This document shows, in pieces, positions 23,497 to 34,625 of a stretch of DNA of 64,000 nt. Numbering within the stretch: position 1 is the first letter of the stretch; each line of letters opens with the position of its first letter. Source of the DNA: Rhizopus sp. PT2906 (lineage: Eukaryota > Mucoromycota > Mucoromycetes > Mucorales > Rhizopodaceae); NCBI GenBank assembly GCA_025529335.1, contig JAMYHX010000172.1:1-64000 (forward strand), given 5' to 3'. The notes under the pieces were generated by a model that was given only the letters and a program-made list of their open reading frames with translations, was not told where the DNA came from and made no database searches. The position numbers were made by a program, and so were the translations under genes.

Positions 23497-24851
23497 TATG
23501 AGTATATAAAGATAAAGATAAAAAAAAAAGAAGAAAAAGAGATCTTGAATTGGCAAGTTTCGCTTTAAACAGCGAGTGTGTGCTTTGTGAAGAAAAATAT
23601 CGGGGTTTGGATGATTTTCTTTGTAAACATCGATCAGCGATTGCGCTATAAAATCGTCATGGAGATACCAATGACGAGTATACAACACTGATTGTAATTC
23701 ATCATACAATAATATGCTTATAATTAGGCTTTAAGAGGGTCTATCTTGAATATCATTCATCATAGCCCTACACTGCTATCGGCAAAGATATGCCAAGGTT
23801 GTACCTCGAGTTACACCGCTCAATCCTAAAAGGATATGCGCCCTTTGGAATTTTGAGCCAATCTTTGTCAACGGAACATTTTACCAGGCATTGTCAGTGG
23901 TTGATTGACATCATACACACTTGCTTTGAAAGACATGAACGAATACACTCTATATGATATTTTAAGTCTAGTGTATAAGCCAGCTTGGTTCATCAGATAA
24001 GGCTTATTAGGATGTATATAAAGACAAGGTTTCATATCACTGGCAGTTGATCTCTCTCTCTTTTTATTTTTCGTTTTCTTTGCTTCAAGTGCCTAGATTA
24101 CACGACCACTCAAGAAGTGCTTTAGTTGCTTCATTCTGGAAAAAGCCTTCTGATACACCACCTCCCTTTTTACATACTCCTATACGTCAAATATAATCCT
24201 CGGCGTCGCTTCTCATGCTTGATGTGTATTCAATGCCACCAATAGTATGCTTTATAATGAATAATGATTAGTAACAATAATATACACACGCTGAGCTGCA
24301 TGAATTTACTCTGAAATTATCCTGAATGGTTTATGCTATTTTTGTTTATTCAAAAGAAAGGTAATGGTATATTGAATAAGTTTGAAGGTATTTCTACTTT
24401 ACAAAAGTACCTTTTTGTAATGTTTATAAATATTGCTTGTATAAAAGCAAGGTCATTTTCTTAGAAATAAGAGTGTATATGCATATTTTAACACTACATT
24501 TGTTTGTAAAGAAGTTCTTTCAACAACAAAAAATGCTGGATTTAATATTGCTTATTACTCTATGGGCTTTCTATTCAAGGTATTGCTCGTTTAAAGTCCT
24601 TGTTACAAAGAACAATTTTCTCTTTTGATACCTGAACGCATAAGAAAAGACAGTAGACTCATTTGAATAATTGGGGGGATTTTATTTGAGTTATATTGGG
24701 AATACTTCCTAAAGGCCTCTAATCACTGAATATACAAACCAAGGATAAAAAAGCCCCTTCCTTTTTTTTTTTCTCTAGTCCTCTTGTCTTACAAACGTAG
24801 CAATCGTAAGGATTACCCACAAATCAAATGATAAACAAAAGATTGTAGTTT
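23497..24851. other. Gene-poor spacer
   Basis: A TATA-like GTATATAAAG at about 24013-24022 is followed by CT-rich sequence and by an ATG-less frame near 24098-24200 reading LHDHSRSALVASFWKKPSD to a stop. This could be a small unrecognised exon but cannot be supported. Short frames at 24437-24628 look random. No RNA gene or repeat was seen. Confidence 0.4.
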
Positions 24852-25135
24852 TTATCCGTTAGTTGTCTGTTGACTATTGTTTTCAGATGATGGCTGTTGC
24901 TGTCTCCCTAAAATTTTCACTACTTGTGGTTGCTTTCCATCCACCTTTTTTGTTCTTTTAGGTTTATTCGGATTGTCCTTCCTGGGTCCTCTTGGTTTAT
25001 CTTTTCTGTTGGGTGAATCTGATCCTCTGTTGCTAGCTGAGGGGCTAGGCTCTCCACGGTCTCCCTCTTTGCGCTCTCCTTCCTTTTTTCTCTTATTACG
25101 ATCCCTCTTTGGTTTCTTACTTTCTGATGCGGATG

Positions 25136-25166
<31 letters not shown>

Positions 25167-26067
25167 TTCGGCATTTTTTTCTTTTTCTGCTTTTCTTCTG
25201 GCATTCTTTTTCGCAGCCTTTTTGGCTTTTGCAGCAGCCTGTGCAGCCTTTTGAGCACGAAGATGTTCCAACAGAGGTGTTGTTTTAGGCTTATTTGCCT
25301 GTTCAGCAGCAAGTGTTTTGGCTAAAGGTATTATTAGAGCTAACGCACTGGAGTAATCCACTGCCGCCAATTTCCGTACCTGTAACCATAGCAATCCTAT
25401 TTTCGAGTTTTTCTATAGGATTAAGACCATCGTTTGCATCATCTTGTGCTTCTTTACTCTTGTTCTTTTCCGCTTCCAGGAAATTCAAGAACTCTACATA
25501 GTCTGGATCCTCATCAATAGTGCCTTGGCGAGCATCCGTTGTCTTGTGTTCCTTTGGAATCTTTTGATATGGAGCAAACTCTACTACAGCTCTACTTTCA
25601 TTTCCTAATGTTCAAAGCGTATAAAATATACTGTTATACATGTTTTATCATACTTACCACGACTATCTGTGAATGGGCGTCCATCAAAGCCTTGGTGGAA
25701 AGCAATCACTGCTTCCATTGTCTTCAAGTGAAAGTAGGCTCGAGAGAATATGTTTTCCTTTCCTTTACTAATGATAAAGTTTTTTAAATTTTTCTTTAAT
25801 AAATGAAAAAGTAACTTACGATTTTGGAATCTTTCCTGGAACAAAGAAAGAATAATCTGTTGTTTGCTCGTTAATCCAGGGCTTTACTGCTTCCATAAGA
25901 ACATCTTCTTGTAATAGAGGCGGAAGTCTTCGAACGACTACCTTTGTCTTCAAAGTAGGTTTACGTGAATGTCTCTTGGGCTTTTTTTTTATTCTTTCTT
26001 TCTTTTTTTTCTTATCGTCAGGCTTTGTCTTTGGAGAATCCATCGTTGGCTGTTCTTGGACCGACAT
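24852..26067 (-). CDS. UPF3: Nonsense-mediated decay factor UPF3
   Basis: Four exons: complement(join(24852..25321,25380..25604,25658..25767,25820..26067)), 350 aa, introns 52-58 nt. A lysine-rich leader precedes the Smg4/UPF3 RNP-like domain: KTKVVVRRLPPLLQEDVLME, YSFFVPGKIPKS, SRAYFHLKTMEAVIAFHQGF and RAVVEFAPYQKIPKE. After residue 190 come an Ala/Lys-rich helix, a ten-residue polyglutamine run and a basic, Ser/Pro-rich tail (SNRGSDSPNRKDKPRGPRK). UPF3 links exon-junction complexes or terminating ribosomes to UPF2 and UPF1. The intron at 25322..25379 is needed: without it the frame closes. An 18-bp element 56-73 bp upstream of the ATG is shared with the divergent LAMTOR2-like gene. Confidence 0.93.
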
Positions 26068-26122
26068 GGTGCGAAAATGGAAAAAAAGAGGTGAGAGAGA
26101 CTGAAGGAATTGCAACTAGTAC

Positions 26123-26140
26123 ATCACGTGCTCTACTGAG
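26123..26140 (-). promoter_or_regulatory. E-box element upstream of UPF3
   Basis: Read in the direction of UPF3 the site is CTCAGTAGAGCACGTGAT, with a central CACGTG E-box. It ends 56 bp before the start codon. An identical 18-mer lies in the same relative orientation before the divergent neighbour (26550-26567). CACGTG is the classical target of bHLH factors such as Cbf1; the factor here is unknown. Confidence 0.55.
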
Positions 26141-26549
26141 CTTCAAATAAATGCTTGCCTATTGTTTTATAAGTTACAATTCTGAATATGATAAAATTGC
26201 TTTTATCAAACTTCTCTAACCTTAACAAATACCATCTGTCTTATCAAGAAACTGGTGTGATGACTGATTTTTATCATTTATAAGGAGTAATTATAGAGGG
26301 ATTTAGTTATTGTGAGAGGAATGACACCATAGATCGTTTGAACCTTACGCTTTTTTGGTTGCCTATAATAAAAACGAGTCTTGACAGATCATTTGTGAGA
26401 GTCACGTATGGATAGTGAAGGTTACTTTACATCTAGTATTAAACAAGCTTTAAAGAAGCAAAATTTACAAATAGAAAACAATAAGACATTGATGATCGCA
26501 TAGTTGTCAGATGCATTAGACGAACAGTGCAAGACATCATCTATTGAAA
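26141..26549. other. Spacer between the paired E-box elements
   Basis: AT-rich divergent intergenic DNA between UPF3 and the LAMTOR2-like gene. No gene or additional repeat was recognised. Confidence 0.5.
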
Positions 26550-26567
26550 CTCAGTAGAGCACGTGAT
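26550..26567 (+). promoter_or_regulatory. E-box element upstream of LAMTOR2-like gene
   Basis: The 18-mer CTCAGTAGAGCACGTGAT, identical to the one upstream of UPF3, lies 61 bp before the start codon of the LAMTOR2-like gene and in the same orientation relative to transcription. A pyrimidine-rich tract (26576-26620) follows. Confidence 0.55.
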
Positions 26568-26628
26568 ATACTTCTTGTAGTTTCAGTCTCTTTTCTTTTC
26601 TTTTTTTTTTTTTCTCTCTTCCTTGGCC

Positions 26629-26738
26629 ATGTTAAAGCCAAAGGTAATCTCACAAGCGCTAAGACAGACGCTAAATGATGTAGTCAAGGCAGCAATGTAA
26701 GTAAAACATGTCGTAATGCATCAAGGAAATTAAAAAAG

Positions 26739-26770
<32 letters not shown>

Positions 26771-27078
26771 GGATTATGACAAGTGAAGGTTCTCTAATAG
26801 CCTTTGCAGCTGATACAGACAAGGAAGCCACGATATATGCAGCCATATCTGCCAATATCTGGAATACGTATAGGAAAAAGAATGTATATACCGAACTTAA
26901 ATACCAAATACTTCACTGTGAAGAAGGTGTAATATATATCACAAATGTTGGACCAATGATATTATGTTTAGTTGGCAATAGCAAGGCTATAAATGATTTA
27001 GGGATATTAAAAGCTAAAGGAGAAGCTATAAAGAGTCATTTAGAAGAGCCTTTACTACAGTTTGCAGCTTTGGGATAG
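26629..27078 (+). CDS. LAMTOR2: Ragulator subunit LAMTOR2-like (Roadblock/LC7)
   Basis: Two exons, join(26629..26696,26772..27078), 124 aa, intron 75 nt with a long T run before its acceptor. The protein starts MLKPKVISQALRQTLNDVV and continues IMTSEGSLIAFAA, ATIYAAISANIWNTY, VYTELKYQILHCEEGVIYI and ILKAKGEAIKSHLEEPL. This is the complete Roadblock/LC7 fold as in human LAMTOR2/p14 (125 aa). That protein pairs with LAMTOR3 on late endosomes or the vacuole to anchor Rag GTPases and signal to TORC1. In the budding yeast lineage the role is taken by Slm4/Ego3-type proteins with low similarity. The start with its GCC context is the only ATG before the conserved helix. Confidence 0.9.
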
Positions 27079-27495
27079 GTTGATTTTATCCACGTAGACA
27101 ATTTGTATAATCAGCATGTATATTCATAAAATATATCTATATAAAAAAAAAGATGGTATATTTACCATTCATGCATAAGCAACTATACAATATACACTCT
27201 TTAAAGACGAGCCATTTCTTTGTTTTTATTATATGATGACTAAAGAGAGAAAGAGAACAAGTGAGATAGGATGAAGAGAGGGCAACATTAATATAGAAAC
27301 ATAAATAAGAGCAAGTGTCCATTTCATCGAATATTTGATATATAAAAAGAGAAAAGCAACCCTCTCCTCAAACTTGGATCTAGCTGTCCAAGTCTATGGT
27401 CAGAGGTAGAGGGTATCAATCTGACATTAAAAAAAGGAAAATAAATTTATCCAATCAACCCTTACCACTTTCCTCTCTCTTTTGTTTGAAAAAAG
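27079..27495. other. Spacer between LAMTOR2-like and TRAP-alpha genes
   Basis: AT-rich 417-bp spacer. Its last 75 bp are pyrimidine-rich (CTCTCCTC, CTTTCCTCTCTC), as in other leaders in this window. No coding potential was seen. Confidence 0.5.
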
Positions 27496-28549
27496 ATGAT
27501 GATGACAAAGTACTCTAGTTTGCTAATCCTTGGTTTACTATTCGTTTTTAATCTTGGTAAAAAGAGCAAAACACGGGTTTAGTCACTGTTGATGTAATAC
27601 TACTTTATAGTAATTGCACAAGAAGAAGCACAAGCTCATGTTGATGTCACTGCAGAGTTTCCTGACAATCCCTTTGGTCGTAAGTACATGTTGTATTGAC
27701 AAGAGAAAACAAAAACAACTAAAAGAGAACAACTAGTGATCGTGAATGGACAACGTAATAAAGTCATTTTGGACATTCAAAACAAGGAAAAGACACCTTA
27801 TACCGTGTTTGCTATTTCTGGTCAAGTTTCCAAGGTTGATGATTTCTCCAAAGTGGTTCGTAATGTAAGTATAGTCTATGAAGAAAAGAAAAGAAAAAAA
27901 ATAGACCAGAGTAATTAATACAACCACAGTTGACTGCTACTCGTTATGGTCAAATCCTTTCTGCTGGATCATCTCTTCAACTTCCCTATCACTTTTACTC
28001 TGAGTATGCTCCTGGTGAACATGGTTTAACTGTTTATGTTGATTTATTGTCTGAGGTATGATTATGGAAAGAACAACAGAGAGAGAGAGAGAGAGAGAAT
28101 CTAAGTGTATTTATAGAATTCTATTGCTCGTGTTGTTGGATACAATGGTACAATCACCATCACTGATCCAGAAGGCTCATGGTTCGATCTTCAACTGTAA
28201 GTAGTTTTGTAATTAGTATCGGAAGAGATGAATGAATTATATTATAGTATCTTTATGTACTTCATTCTTGCTGCTGGTGCTGCTGGTGTTGCTTATGTTA
28301 TTCGTGAAGCCTTCTTTGGTGACGTTAAGAAAGTTAAAAAGGTAAAAGAATAAAGAGGGGGAGAGAGAGAGAACGAAACTGAAAATGCGCGTGTAGACAA
28401 AGAAAGTCGAAGAAAGCAATGAACGTCCTACCCATCGTGACGAAAAAGGTGAAATGGTTTTGGATGAGTCTTGGATCCCTGAACACCATCGCAACTTGAA
28501 TAAACAACAATCTTCCAAGACGAAGAAGAGAGCAAGTGCTCGTAAATAA
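27496..28549 (+). CDS. SSR1: Translocon-associated protein alpha subunit (SSR1)
   Basis: Seven exons: join(27496..27556,27611..27679,27737..27864,27930..28055,28117..28196,28248..28341,28397..28549), 236 aa, introns 51-65 nt. It has a signal peptide (MMMTKYSSLLILGLLFVFNL then VIAQ). The luminal Ig-like domain includes FPDNPFG, LIVNGQRNKVILDI, LPYHFYSEYAPGEHGLTVYV and VVGYNGTITITDPEGSWFD. One membrane segment follows (IFMYFILAAGAAGVAYVI). The cytosolic tail is basic and carries DESWIPEHHRN. TRAP-alpha sits beside the Sec61 channel in the ER membrane and aids translocation of some secretory proteins. The subunit is missing from Saccharomyces and most Dikarya, so it marks an early-diverging fungus. 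Tail introns contain GA-rich microsatellites (e.g. 28080-28097). Confidence 0.92.
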
Positions 28550-29751
28550 ACCCAATCACAATGTACAAAAGTTAATTGGTATTAATAAATCAAAAATGTT
28601 TACTTTCTATTGATGTTATTAAACAACAGCAAGTTTCAGATTCTTTCTAATTTCTTATATTTGACTGTGAAAATTAACCCTAGTTGACTCCACCCTCAAT
28701 ATGATATCTCTAAGGCGTTCTTTTGTTAAAGACATGTAATTACCGTACATGGTATTGTTGTATTTGCTGACTACAATTTAAGGAAGAAGAAAAAGTAAGT
28801 TTTACATGAAGAGAGCCTATGGGCGCGAAGTTCGTTTGTTCTATGAGCCACGAAAAACTGAGGGAGGAAGAAAAAAATGAGTATTGTTAAGGTAAGCGTC
28901 TGAATTATATGCATCGTTATCAAGATGAGAGACAAAGGATGAAAGGGCCGTGGTCAATGACTTGAAGAAGCAGTTCGATGTGTAGCGTGTGGTTAAGGTA
29001 TGCAAGATCCTGACAATGCAGGCCACCTTGTTTCTCGAGCAGACCGTTTTGATTTCATGACATGACTATCCGCCATTGCTTTCATCTGATTACGGTCGCT
29101 GAAAGTTTTGGGGACTATGTGGGAGCTTATTCAGGTAAAAGGAAAAGGGATCACCAATAGAAAAGGAAGACTCAAGCGGCTGTGTGTGTAAGATGATGAT
29201 TGCTCACTTGTGGCTAGCTGGATTTACCATTATGATGCCGTCCAAGGTATCAACTCTTGGTACAGTTAAACATGGATATCCATAGGGGGTGGTCCATCCA
29301 AATTAAAAAAAAATTGCTTTAACCCAAAAGCAGCAACTGAGATCGAGCTTATTTCGTCGATCAAATCAGCGAAAAGGCTTTCAACTAAAAAAAAAATAAA
29401 ATAAAATAAATGAGATTGAGGTTTCGATTAAAACGTCTCTTCCCTTTAATGAAATGAATCAACATTAAACCTGATCATAAATAAAGCGAACACCAAATGC
29501 ATGCAATGTTGTGTTTACAAGTAAAGTATCCTTGGCAACATTAACTATAGGGATCGACAAAGTAAAGGCTACACTTGATCAACTAAATGACAACATTCGT
29601 TATTACAGTGGTGAACTGCTCTGCCATCACATTGTTCCTCTCTACTATTTTATTCCATATAAGGCTTATTTTTATCCTTTTGACATTCACGTATTCATAC
29701 TCTTTTTCACTGGTATAAAAATCCCTTTCTTATCTCTCAATAAATAATACA
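28550..29751. other. Gene-poor spacer with coding-like fragments
   Basis: Positions 28800-29280 are richer in GC than typical intergenic DNA and hold short frames in several phases, for instance MMIAHLWLAGFTIMMPSK near 29192. All are interrupted quickly by stops. This may be a decayed gene or transposon. An A/T-rich simple-sequence patch lies near 29386-29412. No family was recognised. Confidence 0.35.
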
Positions 29752-30755
29752 TTTGATAATACCTCTCATTCATGATACACGGGTATCCATGATAATAAGG
29801 GACTATATAAAGTATGTCGCGTACCTTAGCAACTCATCCTGTTTTGAGCGCCATTTGAAATGGTTTATGCAGACTTTATTTTCTCTTTTTTAAAAGTGCC
29901 ATTGCTTTACTATAAAATGAGCATTTGATCACTAAATCTATTGAAATCACAATAGTTGGTAATGTTGGCTTATGTTTCAGAAGCAGAACGGGAAATGACA
30001 AGGATATAGCAACAAGAGATAGAGGATAAAAAAGTTACCTTTTTCATGTGCAAGCCAGCAATTCAGCTACCTACGTTTCATGCTCGACAAAAGGCTTTTG
30101 ATACATGAGGGTTAAGCTGTTTTGATTTTGACTCTTCTTTGACATGCATCTATGCTGGATCACCCCGAGATGCTCCTATTATTATGGCTCTGCCTCTACA
30201 GCTGATAAATGGCCCGTAAACCCTCCCTGCTACTGAGTTCGATGCTTTCAATGTTCCAATGTTCCGATGTTCTCAATGACCCAATGTCCCTACTGCGCGC
30301 ACTGCCCGTAGTGTTTTCAAAAAGCTTTGTCCTAGGTACTTAGATGCACTCTCCGTACGTCGAAGTTCCCCTTTCCTGAGTTTTCTCGTGGTTGTTTTTT
30401 GAGTCTTGTGTCTTGAGATTTGAGGCTTGAGTACTTTTTTTTTTTTTTTTCATGGAGGGTTTACACCGTGTAATCTTCTGGCATGCAGTCTATGGTTCTA
30501 GTCATGTTGGGTTTGAAAGCTAGCGATAATGTGGCCTTGTGGACTTGTGGGAAGAAAAAAGAAGAAGAAGTCTTTCTGCTTGGCTATCAAAAGCAAAAGT
30601 CTCTACTTACTCTCTAAACATGACAAGCAAAAGAAAAATCTCTGCTTATTCAAAACTCTCTCTTTGGAAATCAAACTATTGTTTACTTAAATAAAAACTT
30701 CATTTTGTTACTTCCACGCTTAGTTTTTTGTTAATAAAATGACCACTTTCATATT
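29752..30755. repeat. Dispersed 1-kb repeat, copy B
   Basis: Direct-orientation partner of the repeat at 6428-7455, starting at the same TTTGATAATAC and ending near AATAAAATGACC. It lacks 23 bp that copy A has near its right end. Of about a dozen differences seen by eye, nearly all are transitions, several of them CG versus TG or CA. It has no long reading frame and no flanking duplication that I could see. Confidence 0.85.
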
Positions 30756-31484
30756 CACTTGACGCACTTTTCTTTGTCTCTGATAATCCAAAGTAAATAG
30801 CAGTTTAACGTTTTCTTCATATGCATCATTATGAAGCAGCTTGGAGGTAATAATCACTATATAATCTCCCATAGGTAATTCTCATCAATGCCATATCATG
30901 TATTAATGTCAGTCTATGCTATACAAACCTGCAGTCATCGAATTCTTTTCATTGACGGAACATATTTCTTGTATAATAATTCTTTATCTAAAAATATGTT
31001 GGCGATCTATTGGATATAAAAAAGGCTTCCTTCCATATCTTCACTACCAACAGATGGCTCTTCTTGTTCTATATTTCCTTCTTCTAAATCTTTAGTAACT
31101 TGCAGTCTTTTTATATTTGATGCATCTTCTTACGGAACTGAAGAATGGCCCTGGAGTTAGCCCAATTGCTGTCATCGAGCAAGGTACTGGTTGAGGGAGT
31201 AATAGTGCGCAGATTGTGATGTTTGATGTGTATTGGTTTTTAGCAGTGAGCTGATCTCTGACTGAAAAACTCCCTTTTTGCAAAGTGAAAGTTTCCAGCT
31301 GTTAGAACGTTCTGATCAACAAGATGGAAATAAATAAGAAAACATGGATTGTAGGCTGATGATTCGTCTGGATATAGTTTACTTCCTTGGTTTCATCAAA
31401 ATATAGTCTTCCTTTATGCAAATAAGATTTTATATCAATTCAATAAAAATATTCTTTTTTTTTTCTCTGTTCTTAAAATACACC
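30756..31484. other. Spacer before RAD51C-like gene
   Basis: A TATA-like GATATAAAAAAG at about 31012-31023 is followed by an ATG near 31053 with a hydrophobic reading (MALLVLYFLLLNL) that stops after 13 codons. A later open stretch reads LKNGPGVSPIAVIEQGTG. These may be remains of a small secreted-protein gene, but I cannot assemble one. Nothing else was seen. Confidence 0.3.
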
Positions 31485-32964
31485 ATGTCCCTCAGTCAGT
31501 TCATTTCCTCTCCTTCATTACAACAAAAGCTAGACAACTTTGGATTTGAAACAATTGAAGAAATAAAAGAAGCTAACCTGATTCAGCTTTCAAAAGGTAT
31601 TAAAGTTGAATGAACATTAAGGAAAGCATGTTGACAATCTATGATAGATTTACAATTAACTAAAGAAGAAGTAGAAGAGCTGATCTCAGTAACAAGCAAA
31701 GGTACAACATAAATCAAGTAATGACAATCATATATATTGATCAAACTAGATGCAAAACCACATAAACAAACAATGGCTGATCGTATAGCACAGGCCGAAG
31801 AACAAGGCATCAGTATATCATCAAATAATATAAACAGATTACTTGACGGAGGGGTTCCTGCATATAAAATAACAGAAATAAGCGGTGAATCAGGTTCGGG
31901 TAAAACTCAAGTCTGGTAAATGATATTTATGCATTTAAAAGAAAAAGAGACTAATTCAATACTAGCATGCAACTAGCTGTCAACGTACAATTAAAGCCTG
32001 AAGAAGGCGGTGTTCAGGGTGAATGCATCTATATCGACACAGAAGGTTCATTCTTGACATCAAGACTGATAGATATGGTTAGAAAGTATGATATTGAATC
32101 TGTATCAAAGGGCATTCATCTATTTCGTGTATTGAATCATATTGAACTTATCGCGCTTGTTCGACAATTACCCAGCATATTAAAGGAATACACCAATGTA
32201 AAATTAATCATCATTGACTCTATTGCATATCATTTCAGACTAAACACTATGGATTCTAAAAAAAGAACTCATTTTGTAAACTATATTGGTCATTCACTTG
32301 TTCAAATAGCCACCAAGAATAAGTTAGCAGCAAGTATATTGAACATTTATACAAAAAGAGTGTGTAGAACTAATTGTGTCTCTTTCTTTGATAGATTGTT
32401 GTTACGAATCATGTTACAGTCAATAGTATAGATGGAAGGTGGACACCGTCACTAGGTCCATCATGGGGTCACTGGTGTCATAATCGATTATACTTATACC
32501 GTAAGCGACAATTCAGATTTGGATATCTATTCAAGGCATCTGAGAGTAGTCAACAGATACCAGTTCAGTTCTGTATAAAGGTAATGTAAAGAAAAGGTCT
32601 GATATGTATATACATATTGACATCATCAAAGGAGGATGGACTAGGAGATCCAGATGAACAAGAGATGGCGTTATTCAAGACAGAAGGAGAAGAAATAAAC
32701 AACAAGATAGAATCAACTTTGGAAGAACTACAGTTGTCGACTAGCGCGGAGGTTAAGGCTGAAGAGGACTGGGATGAGATAGAGGTGATGGATGACGTAC
32801 CTAGTGAATCAATCGTCATCGATACTAAACCACAGTCAAGCCAGCCAGTGGCTCATGGACAAAAGAGATCAAGAGGCGATAAGGAAGATAGTGAAGCAGA
32901 GTATTGGTCAAGTGATATCGAAGAAGATCTTCATTTCTTAATAAACATGCAAGAAACATTTTAA
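31485..32964 (+). CDS. RAD51C: RAD51C-like recombinase paralogue
   Basis: Six exons: join(31485..31596,31648..31701,31750..31915,31966..32329,32395..32580,32632..32964), 404 aa. An N-terminal HhH-like region (QKLDNFGFETIEEIKEA) precedes the RecA core with Walker A GESGSGKT (residues 101-108), CMQLAVNVQLKPEEGG, YIDTEGSF, Walker B VKLIIIDSIAYHFR and VVTNHVTVN. The surroundings of Walker A match animal and plant RAD51C better than XRCC3 or RAD57. The family works in homologous recombination and interstrand crosslink repair in the nucleus. The last 111 residues are an acidic extension without obvious homology. Intron 32330..32394 starts with GC (GCAAGT) rather than GT; it gives the conserved KLAIVVTNH junction. 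Other introns are 48-51 nt. Confidence 0.88.
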
Positions 32965-33102
32965 TGTGTGTAAAAAAAAAAAAAAAAAAAAAATGGAAAG
33001 GGATGATGGATTAGGAAAGAGACGATCAGCGCATTAAATCATGATTGGCCAACATTTCGTCATTGTGTAATTCTTTTTCTCTTTTCTTTCCCTTGGTTTC
33101 GT

Positions 33103-34532
33103 ATGTCACTAACAAAGAAATCTAGAAAACCAGTTGGTAATGAACACATACAATAAGAGTTTAAGCCCTGCTTGACACTCATTTCTTAAAGACGGTGCAT
33201 TCAGACAACAGCAATTACCCGCCTGGCAACCAGTATTGACACCTAAATCAGTCTTGCCAACATTTTTTATCGTAGGCGTCCTTTTTTTGCCTATCGGAGG
33301 ACTGCTGTATTGGTCAAGCACAAAGGTATTATTATTACTACTAAAGAAATGATACTAAAACTATATTGATTAAAGGTGAATGAGATTATGATCAATTATA
33401 CATTTTGTGATAAATATACACAGCCTATTTATCTGCATCCAAGCCTTTATAAATCACGGTTTAGTCAGGGTCATGTGGGAGAGGCACCTGCTTTTTATTA
33501 TGAAAATGTCACTCAATTTCTAGATACAACTTGGGGAAACCCTAATAATTTGACAATCAAACGGTGTACGATTGATTTTACTGTACCTGAAACCATGCAA
33601 GGTCCCATATTCATGTTTTATAGGCTCACCAACTTTAATCAAAATCGTCGACAATACATAAAGAGCTATGATCCAGGGCAATTAGCAGGACAAATCGTTG
33701 ATCCTGCTACTCTAAACTCAAATTGTGGGCCATTGGCAACAAATGAAAACAACTTGATCTATTATCCTTGCGGGCTAATAGCTAATTCGATGTTTAATGG
33801 TAAATAGGAATGATAACTCACTTCCCCCTTTTTGTTTGACTGACCATATCATCAGATACAGCATCTGATCTTCAGTCAGTCACACGGCCATCCATATCCT
33901 ACAAGTTTCAAAGAACAAACATTGCTTGGCCAAGTGACAAGCAAAAATATCATCCTACGACTTATTCAATATCTTCCATTGTTCCACCCATCAATTGGGC
34001 TAATCGATACCCTAATGGCACATATACCCAAGATTACCCACCTCCTGATTTATCCAACATGGAACGACTGATGATATGGATGCATGTGGCAGCTTTACCT
34101 GATTTCAGAAAGCTTTGGGCAAGGAATGATCGAGACAGCTTAGCGAGCGACCGTTGGCGAATACAAATAGACTTGAGTATATATATTTATATATATATAA
34201 CTACATTATATATAAAATAAGCGGCTAAAATGAACATTCAATAGATTTTGACACAACTCCTTATGGAGGAACTAAATGGTTAGTGATATCAACTACCTCA
34301 CCATTAGGTGGCAAGAACCCATTTCTTGGAATCATTTATATGACAGTCGGAGGGATCATTCTCCTCTTGGGTATACTTTTTACCCTTCGTCATTATCTTC
34401 GACCAAGGTAAGATAGCATAGATTGTCCAATACTTTAGCTAACAATGCCTTTTATTTAGAAAACTGGTGGATGAATCTTTTTTATATGGAAACCAAGGAA
34501 AGATTAATAATAAACATAGAAAAGAAAAGTAG
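33103..34532 (+). CDS. CDC50/LEM3 family flippase subunit
   Basis: Six exons: join(33103..33136,33192..33325,33376..33799,33856..34176,34245..34407,34460..34532), 382 aa, introns 50-68 nt. The first exon encodes 11 residues. The protein has the usual two membrane spans (VLPTFFIVGVLFLPIGGLLY and FLGIIYMTVGGIILLLGILF) with a large lumenal loop between them. Family motifs are AFRQQQLPAWQPVLTP, PMFFYRL-like PIFMFYRLTNFNQNRRQY, NLIYYPCGLIANSMFN and DLSNMERLMIWMHVAALPDF. CDC50 proteins are obligate partners of P4-ATPases that move phospholipids across Golgi, endosomal and plasma membranes. The cytosolic tail is short and basic. Which of Cdc50, Lem3 or Crf1 it corresponds to cannot be decided here. 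Confidence 0.93.
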
Positions 34533-34625
34533 TCTTTTATGTTTTTTCTTTCCCCCCTTTTTTTCTTTTTCTTTTTTTTTTTTAGACTTGTTTGCTGTAC
34601 ATAAAGAAGACAAAAAAAAAAGCAA

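Noticed and set aside
24098..24200. Small plus-strand frame LHDHSRSALVASFWKKPSD near a TATA-like box
   Set aside because: No ATG and no upstream exon could be found.
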